From the NCBI GenBank assembly GCA_015501595.1, contig JADNRX010000075.1, forward strand, positions 115,847-179,846: a stretch of 64,000 nucleotides of DNA, read 5' to 3'. The position numbers and the translations under genes are program-made. Source of the DNA: Hymenopellis radicata. Taxonomy: Eukaryota; Basidiomycota; Agaricomycetes; Agaricales; Physalacriaceae. The notes under the pieces were generated by a model that was not told where the DNA came from, did no database searches, and was given only the letters and a program-made list of their open reading frames with translations. Below, one piece after another: positions 58,366-64,000 of the stretch (the stretch's first letter is position 1; the number at the start of each line of letters is the position of its first letter).

Positions 58366-59770
58366 CTAGGTCCATCCTCTCGCAGCGCCACGTCCACCGC
58401 CATGGCCACGCTCCTTCTCGACAACAAACATAGCGTCTCTCAAGGTAACAGGTAAGCGTGTATCCTGTTCGACCGGTGCCGGCGTCGACGTGGTAGGCTT
58501 CTTGGCGGAAACATACGGGCGTGCCCAGCCACCTGTCGACGCCGGTGCTGTTGTCGTCGCTGGTGAAGGCGAGGCAGCGGCAGGCTTTGACTTTGCGGGA
58601 GTAGGGGAACTCGCATTGGCAGCGGTCATCCAGGAATATTTGCCACCGATACCCGCCGCCTGACTCGCGACAGCATTCGACATCTTCTTGCGTACGTCCT
58701 CGCTCATGTTCCTCGCTGTTACGCCCGGGCCATCCTTCTTTCGCTTCTTCTTGGATCCACCCTCACTACCGTCCTCAAAGCTCGTATCTGCAGCGGCATT
58801 TGCGCCTCCTGAAGCCTGGGCGGCGAGTGCAGCAGCATGCGCGGCAGCCATGTCTGCCCGTTCTTTTCGTTCTCGTCGTATCCGTGTCTCCTCTTCACGT
58901 TCAATCTTTTCGATGGCAGCAAGCCGCTTGGCAACATCGCTGCGCAGGAGAATGCTCCACATGGGCTGCCCATCCTCATACAAGGATGCTGGTCGGTCGA
59001 ATTGTGTATCCGTTCGGTGGTGGCTAGCAGCGATCATGGCGGTGATCAGGTCCTGCAGCCGCGCCCTGAGGGCGAGAGCCATATAGTTGACAGAATCCTC
59101 CGGGACTGTTCTGATTTTGTGTTCTGTGGATATGGTGCGCATGGTAGTGCCCAGGAAGTGTGTGTCGAAGGAGGGCTTGGCCGCCTGCTTCCGCGTGCGG
59201 TCTTCGCTGTAGGCTGAACGGTACATGATGCTGTTGGATCTCTGCAGCGATTCCTCCTCCGCCTACACATGGAATTCAACAAAACAACAAGGGAAATTAG
59301 CGGGGCACTTACACGCAAGTCAACACCGGCGCTCCCTAGGGCATCATTCAAGGTCGCAATATCGGACGAGTCTACTGCACTACTGCCACTGCCACTCGCC
59401 TGCGCCGGCGCAACTTGGACTGGTCGCACCTGCTGGACTTGGGGTGTTGTGGGCGCCGCAGATGCTTGATATTGGTATCCGGCATAATAAGAGTATGGCT
59501 GGTAATGTTGATACGCGGATGCTCTGCAGTAGAGCAGTTAGAGCGAGAGGTCAAACAGGAAATCGAATATATGTACGCCGTGGTTGTCGCCGGCTGCTGC
59601 TGCAGAGCAGGATCAATAGGAATGTCTATTGAAGAGTCAATTCAGAACATTGCTGTACCTGGCTACTACGAACGAGTAGTGGGCCATTGGGGGTATGCTG
59701 GGGTCGCTGTCGGGGCTGGGGTTGCAGGCGGTGGGGTTGCACTATTATTTTCTTGTTTCGTCGGATTCAT
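58366..59770 (-). CDS. TFIID subunit TAF4
   Basis: ATG 59768-59770 (MNPTKQENNSATPPP). A Pro/Tyr/Gln-rich N-terminus (HYQPYSYYAGYQYQAS) is joined through a GTTCGT intron (59668-59673) and a GTACAT intron; a GTAAGT intron near 59315 follows DIATLNDALGSAGVDLR. The TAF4 C-terminal histone-fold region reads AEEESLQRSN, NYMALALRARLQDLITAMI, HHRTDTQFDRPAS and SDVAKRLAAIEKIEREEE. Then come an Ala-rich helix, GSKKKRKKDGPGVTARNMSE and a conserved end TLRDAMFVVEKERGHGGGRG. TAF4 pairs with TAF12 in TFIID. The short size (about 390 residues) is usual for fungi. Head-to-head with profilin, 151 bp apart. Confidence 0.87.
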
Positions 59771-59921
59771 CAGTCAAGTCGAGTGGAAGTAGATTGAAAG
59801 CGGCCGAGGTGCCGTTAGCTCGGCTCTGACCGAGACCTTCTCAACCAAACACAACCATTACGCCACGGTCCGCTTGTACTCACCTTGTCTCTACCTTTAC
59901 TTTCAACTTGATCCTTTCGTG

Positions 59922-60459
59922 ATGTCTTGGCAAGGTGAGCGCCGCTGCGCTCGTCGTCGCCAGCACCGTTGACGAGCCGTCTATGCATGCAGCATACGTC
60001 GACACCAACCTCGTCGGCAGTGGCAAGGTCGCCAAAGCCGCCATTATAGGCCAAGCAGGAGGTGTCTGGGCCACGTCAGCTGGATTTACGGTGCGCCATC
60101 TCCATCGCCGCTGCCACCGATGCTGACTCGATCCCGTGTAGTTGTCGCCCGAGGAGCAGGCGGCCGCCCTGAAAGCCTTTGACGATCCGACAGCTGTGCA
60201 GGCCTCTGGTATCCGTGCTGCTGGGGATAAATACTTTACGCTGCAAGCCAACGAGCGCAGCGTGTACGGAAAGAAGCAGGTGTGTCGCCTCCTTTTGTGC
60301 AGTGAATGTGTTATTGACTGCGATTTAGGCTGATGGCGTTATTCTCGTCAAAACGAAACAGGCCATCCTCATAGCGGTCTATCAGGCGCCCATCCAAGCC
60401 CCCGAAGCCACCCCGTTGTCGAAAACCTCGCCGATTACCTTATCGGTGTAGGCTACTAG
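59922..60459 (+). CDS. Profilin
   Basis: Profilin binds actin monomers and poly-proline. Four exons: MSWQ, AYVDTNLVGSGKVAKAAII...SAGFT, LSPEEQAAALKAFDD...VYGKKQ and ADGVILVKTKQAILIAVYQAP. The assembled frame runs out as PLSKTSPITLSV, but adding one C to the CCCC run at 60411-60414 gives VVENLADYLIGVGY and a stop at 60457-60459, the conserved profilin C-terminus and usual length (about 126). The break is therefore almost certainly a sequencing error. Confidence 0.93.
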
Positions 60460-60709
60460 CTCCAGGATCTTTGGATCGACAGCGATTGTCATGTTTCCAT
60501 AAGAGATGCCGTTCCTATGAGTCGTTACTAGTTTTCAATCTTGTCTTTCTCCCACCACCAGCCGTAATATCATTGCGTTTTCGTCTCGACCTGGCGCATA
60601 TATCTCTTCTCTTCTTTTCCCTTTTCTTTCCGGGTCGCATTCCTTGCTGCCAGCGTTACAACGCGTTGCGACGCGTGAATAAGGACGAACACGTGCCAAG
60701 TTTTCTATT

Positions 60710-61353
60710 CTAGTTCAAGTTGAGTTTGGTAGGCATACAAGCTGAACTCATCAATTGACAATTATCATAGATTCCAAGTCTTACATTTAGGCTTGCGTCT
60801 TGTTGCTTGCGAGGTTTCATGAATCCGCTACCCTCTCTTGGTCTTTTCGGTAGTTTCGACTGCACTCTTTCCAGTGATATTTCAATTTGGCCATGATGGA
60901 CTCGACCGAGCTCTGATGACGACGAGGACCATTCCACATCGCACACTAAGTAACGCGCAATTCGATTCCCGTCAGACAAACTGGTTCACTGTCGCATAGC
61001 CACTTGTTGCGATGCCCGTCCCACATATCGACCCATGCCGCCGGGTCGACCAAAACCTCCTTGAAGCTTCGAACGGGCTCGCTGGCATAGTCCTCCAGAT
61101 CGTCGTTTGAGTATAACCAAGGTTCGACCGTCGATGGATACGAGAAAGGTCCTTCATAATGGGGATCCCATTTCGAATTCAACGCTGTGTCCTCTGACTC
61201 GGAGTGAGAGCGCTTGCCAAGAGGCGACGAAGAGTTGGTGGTGAGAGAAGGAATTCGCTCGTAATGCTCTAGCTGATGGATGTCCACCTGATTCGGCGAT
61301 TGGGGGGGAACCAGCCATGATAGAAGCAAGGAATTGGCGGGACAATTGACCAC
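60710..61353 (-). CDS. Small hypothetical protein, two exons
   Basis: Open from 61353, or from ATG 61318 if the C-run at 61301-61307 is miscounted (MAGSP then QSPNQVDIHQLEHYERIP). Contains LGKRSHSESEDTALNS, YEGPFSYPSTVEPWLYS and FKEVLVDPAAWVDMWDGH. A short intron (about 60947-60988, GTCTGA donor) joins to LCDVEWSSSSSELG and a basic end, stop at 60710-60712. Without the intron the protein ends at 60946. No recognised domain. Head-to-head with ARPC1. Confidence 0.5.
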
Positions 61354-61498
61354 TTTACGAGTAACATAGCGTCCACTAGAAGAGATCCTGATCCAAAATC
61401 AATGTCACAAGTGTAACTCATCACAAACCTCCTCTCTTTCAGCAGCTTTCAGCCATCATCGATCATCGTAGCAGTCGACTGCGAGTCCTGCTACACCA

Positions 61499-62858
61499 AT
61501 GCCGCCTCAAGTTTTTACCCTTAGCCAGACCCCAATTACCGCCCATTCCTTCAATGCGGACCGCTCTCGTGCGTACACACGGGAGTGCCAGATGTGTCCT
61601 GACCATTCACAGAGGTTGCTGTCAGTTGCAGCTCCCACGAGGCTAAGATTTTCAGTTGGAGTGGATCACAGTGGACGTTGAATGCAACTCTCACTGAGGT
61701 GCCCTTGATTCCGACCAACTGTCGACGACGACTAATCAGCGCCCAGCACGACAAACCCATAACGTCTATTGATTGGGCCCCCGCCTCAAACCGCATCGTC
61801 ACTGCCTCCCAGGACCGCAATGCCTACGTATGGCAGGAGACGCAGGACCCGGAGACGGGCGCCTTGATCTGGAAGCCTACGCTCGTCCTGCTCCGCATCA
61901 ACCGCGCCGCGACCCACGTACGTTGGAGCCCCAAGGAAGACAAGTTCGCCGTCGCCAGTGGTGCACGCGCTATCGCTGTCTGTTCTTTCGATCCAGAGAA
62001 TAACTGGTGGGTCAGCAAGCTCCTCAAGAAACCAATCAGGTCCACCGTTTTGTGTGTCGATTGGCACCCGAACAACGTCCTTTTGGCAGCGGGTACGGCT
62101 GATATGAAGGCAAGAGTCTTCTCTGCATATATCAAGGAAGTCGACGCCAAGTTAGTCTGCCATTTTCCCTTTGTTCTCTATATGCTTATCGTACTCAAAG
62201 GCCTGCGCCGTCTGTCTGGGGCTCCAAGTTACCCTTTAACACGCTTTGCGGTGAATATACTAGTCCTGCTGGTGGATGGGTTCACGCGGTCGCTTTCTCG
62301 CCCTCCGGAGATGTCCTCGCCTTTGCTAGTACGCCAACTCTGTTCGAATATATCTCTCACTGACATTCTTTAGGCCACGACAGCTCCATGACCATCGTCT
62401 ACCCCGGAGGTACCATGTACAACATCAAGATGACGTCGCTTCCCCTCGTCACACTCACTTGGACCTCTGAGCAGTCCATCGTCGCTGCAGGGCATGACTG
62501 TCAGCCATATGTGTTCACTGGTTCCGAAGGGGGATGGGAACCCATCGGCACCCTTGATGACACCAGCGTGCCTAAATCTGCTTCTGCAAGGCCTAGTGTC
62601 CCAGGAAAGCTGAACAAGTCGGCTGCGTTTGCGACGTTCCAGAGCGCAGATAGCCGTGGCCAGTCGAGCATTGCTGCAAGCAGTGACACGAAGCTCTTGA
62701 CGATTCATCAGAACACAATTACCAGTGTTCGTCCTTACGAAGAGCAGGGCGGGGTTGTTACCAAGGTCACCACGTCTGGCGCGGATGGTAGGCTCATTAT
62801 TTGGGATACGAACGAGATCAGCGCGCTGGCTACCAAGCTTGCGACACTGAGCGTGTAA
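61499..62858 (+). CDS. ARPC1, WD40 subunit of the Arp2/3 complex
   Basis: Arp2/3 nucleates branched actin filaments. ATG 61499 ([19 protein letters not shown]). Introns near 61570-61608 (GTGCGT), 61699-61750 (GTGCCC, acceptor before [15 protein letters not shown]), 62153-62200 (GTTAGT) and 62330-62373 (GTACGC). WD40 blades: [23 protein letters not shown] with [86 protein letters not shown] and a C-terminal [17 protein letters not shown]. The loop between blades 6 and 7 ([14 protein letters not shown]) fits the WA-loop region. No frame break. Confidence 0.9.
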
Positions 62859-63566
62859 TGAATTGTTGTAGCTACACAACTGTATAGTATGTGACAAGTG
62901 GATTTCCTTATCGTTCTCCTTGAGCATGTAGCGGGATCGAATGAGGTGGTAAGAATGTAGTCTCCCTAGTCAGACCAATAATATACCGAAATGTTTTTTT
63001 GAGAGAGATGAGGGAAAAATTTGGATATAATGGTCTGATTTTGATTGCGCACAAGAAGGTATCTCGGGGCCACATTAGGAAGGTGGCCAAATGGAGATGC
63101 GTCCGCATTTGACTGGCACTCGGTGCTCTGACCAGAACCAACACAAGATTCCGTTCCAAATTGTTTGCAATGTCCTGCATCCATCTGCAAAAGCACGAAA
63201 ATAGCTCATTTGCATGAAAGAATTTCAATGGGCCATCCCATCAACCTCCTCCAATGCCAGCATCTGAGCGGGTCAATGCTGCTTGAGGCTCAAGTGACAT
63301 AACAGGAATTTATCATTTCAGTCTCCCTTAGCTCCTTCACCATAAGTTCGTGGGTGTGACATGTTATGCCGCGAACTTACATGGAACAGGTTCGTTTTCA
63401 GGCACAAGGCCCAATTTGGAAGTCCCGCTGCAGGCGGGCCCAAAAAATTGCCGTTTTGGGTGATGTGGCCCTGAAATGACGTCTCGTTACGCGTTATCAT
63501 TAGCTCTAAGTTCGGTTCCAACAGCCGTGTGATGCATTATGCGAATATCTGGTCGGAACGGTACAG
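62859..63566. other. Intergenic region downstream of ARPC1
   Basis: About 700 bp of 3' flank without a supported gene. Confidence 0.5.
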
Positions 63567-63833
63567 TACTGTAGAGTTTCAATCAATTCGTCGGTCACGG
63601 GTCACGAGGGACCCAAAATCGACGAAATGTCACACGTGTCACTGGTCGCGCCAAAATCTGACGAATCTGGCAATCAAATTTGACGAAAAATGGCCCCAAA
63701 ATCGACCGAATCGGGCTGTTATGACGAAAAATTTTCCCCGGTCACGGCACCTACGGCGCCGCGACGAAATCAAATTTTCGTCAGGCCGGTCACACGTCAC
63801 ATGGCCTGACGAATTGAACGAAACTGTACAGTA
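63567..63833. mobile_element. MITE-like inverted-repeat element
   Basis: Left end TACTGTAGAGTTTC + AATCAATTCGTC (63567-63592) is matched in inverted orientation by the right end at 63808-63833, with three to four mismatches over about 26 bp. The interior has no coding potential and is full of GACGAAA words and GTCACG repeats, with a further palindrome GACGAAAT...ATTTTCGTC (63763-63782). No clear target-site duplication is visible. A third end-like motif TACTGTAGCGTTTC lies at 63887-63900. Confidence 0.5.
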
Positions 63834-64000
63834 CACCGAGCATGCTTCCCGCAGACTCTAACTATGGTGACGCCATTTTCAAGTACTACTGTAGCGTTTC
63901 GACCGTATATTCTCATATCGGGTCACGGAGCCTCATGAACTGAACCTATACATATTGCATATTGCATCACGGAGCCTTCTGGCCAGGCACAGACATCTAA
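63834..64000. other. Right-hand edge, non-coding
   Basis: Contains one more copy of the element end motif (63887-63900) and short direct repeats of ATATTGCAT. No gene. Confidence 0.4.

Noticed and set aside
1..64000. Single biosynthetic cluster, CRISPR array or prophage-like system
   Set aside because: Genes are mixed housekeeping functions on both strands; no backbone synthase, no repeat-spacer array and no phage genes. This is eukaryotic DNA with introns.

Overview
The window is nuclear DNA from a filamentous basidiomycete, most likely an Agaricomycete. Genes are densely packed on both strands and cut by many short (about 45-65 bp) GT-AG introns. The protein set is fungal (Skt5-type chitin synthase regulator, Boi-type polarity scaffold, MOB/phocein, AP-3 mu, profilin, ARPC1, TAF4), together with agaricomycete-type families (DUF7330-like, multi-intron 7TM proteins). 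I see no CRISPR array, rRNA gene, convincing tRNA, viral gene or autonomous transposon.

Layout. 1-926: 3' part of a GH88 unsaturated glucuronyl hydrolase. 1531-3379: Skt5/Chs4-like Sel1-repeat protein ending in a CaaX box. 3728-7422 (-): unusual protein with five CX4CX12CX2[CH] modules. 7627-11023: two divergent paralogous 7TM genes (A on -, B on +). 11240-11710: isolated C-terminal piece of MCM4. 12132-16131 (-): RPAP1, head-to-head with AP-3 mu (16224-17375). 17538-17993: a displaced, decayed copy of the 3' end of 7TM gene B. 18174-19309: DUF7330-like protein. 19438-23089 (-): PL26-like rhamnogalacturonan lyase. 23486-24372 (-): acidic hypothetical. 24761-28873 (-): SH3-SAM-PH Boi-like scaffold. 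30255-34514 (-) and 36185-39751 (+): two divergent coiled-coil giants, the first with a J-like tail. 41057-42597: third 7TM gene (C). 42716-43115 (-): Pmp3 proteolipid. 43772-49448: small unrecognised genes and a decayed WD40 fragment. 49674-52011 (-): membrane-anchored S33-type alpha/beta hydrolase. 52495-54155 (-): MOB/phocein, head-to-head with a mitochondrial DEAD-box helicase (54297-56675). 56903-58201: Ser/Thr kinase. 58366-59770 (-): TAF4, head-to-head with profilin (59922-60459). 60710-61353 (-): small hypothetical, head-to-head with ARPC1 (61499-62858). 63567-63833: MITE-like inverted-repeat element.

Functional themes are actin and polarity (profilin, ARPC1, Boi, MOB, Skt5), transcription (RPAP1, TAF4), rhamnogalacturonan use (GH88, PL26) and a lineage-type family of receptor-like membrane proteins. 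There is no evidence of a single co-regulated biosynthetic cluster.

A caution for every gene model: many conserved genes carry single-base frame breaks at short homopolymers, mostly C/G. Restoring one base brings back the family sequence, for example in the profilin and AP-3 mu C-termini. This looks like systematic homopolymer undercalling in the assembly rather than mass pseudogenisation. Exon coordinates are my reading of splice signals and are not cDNA-supported.
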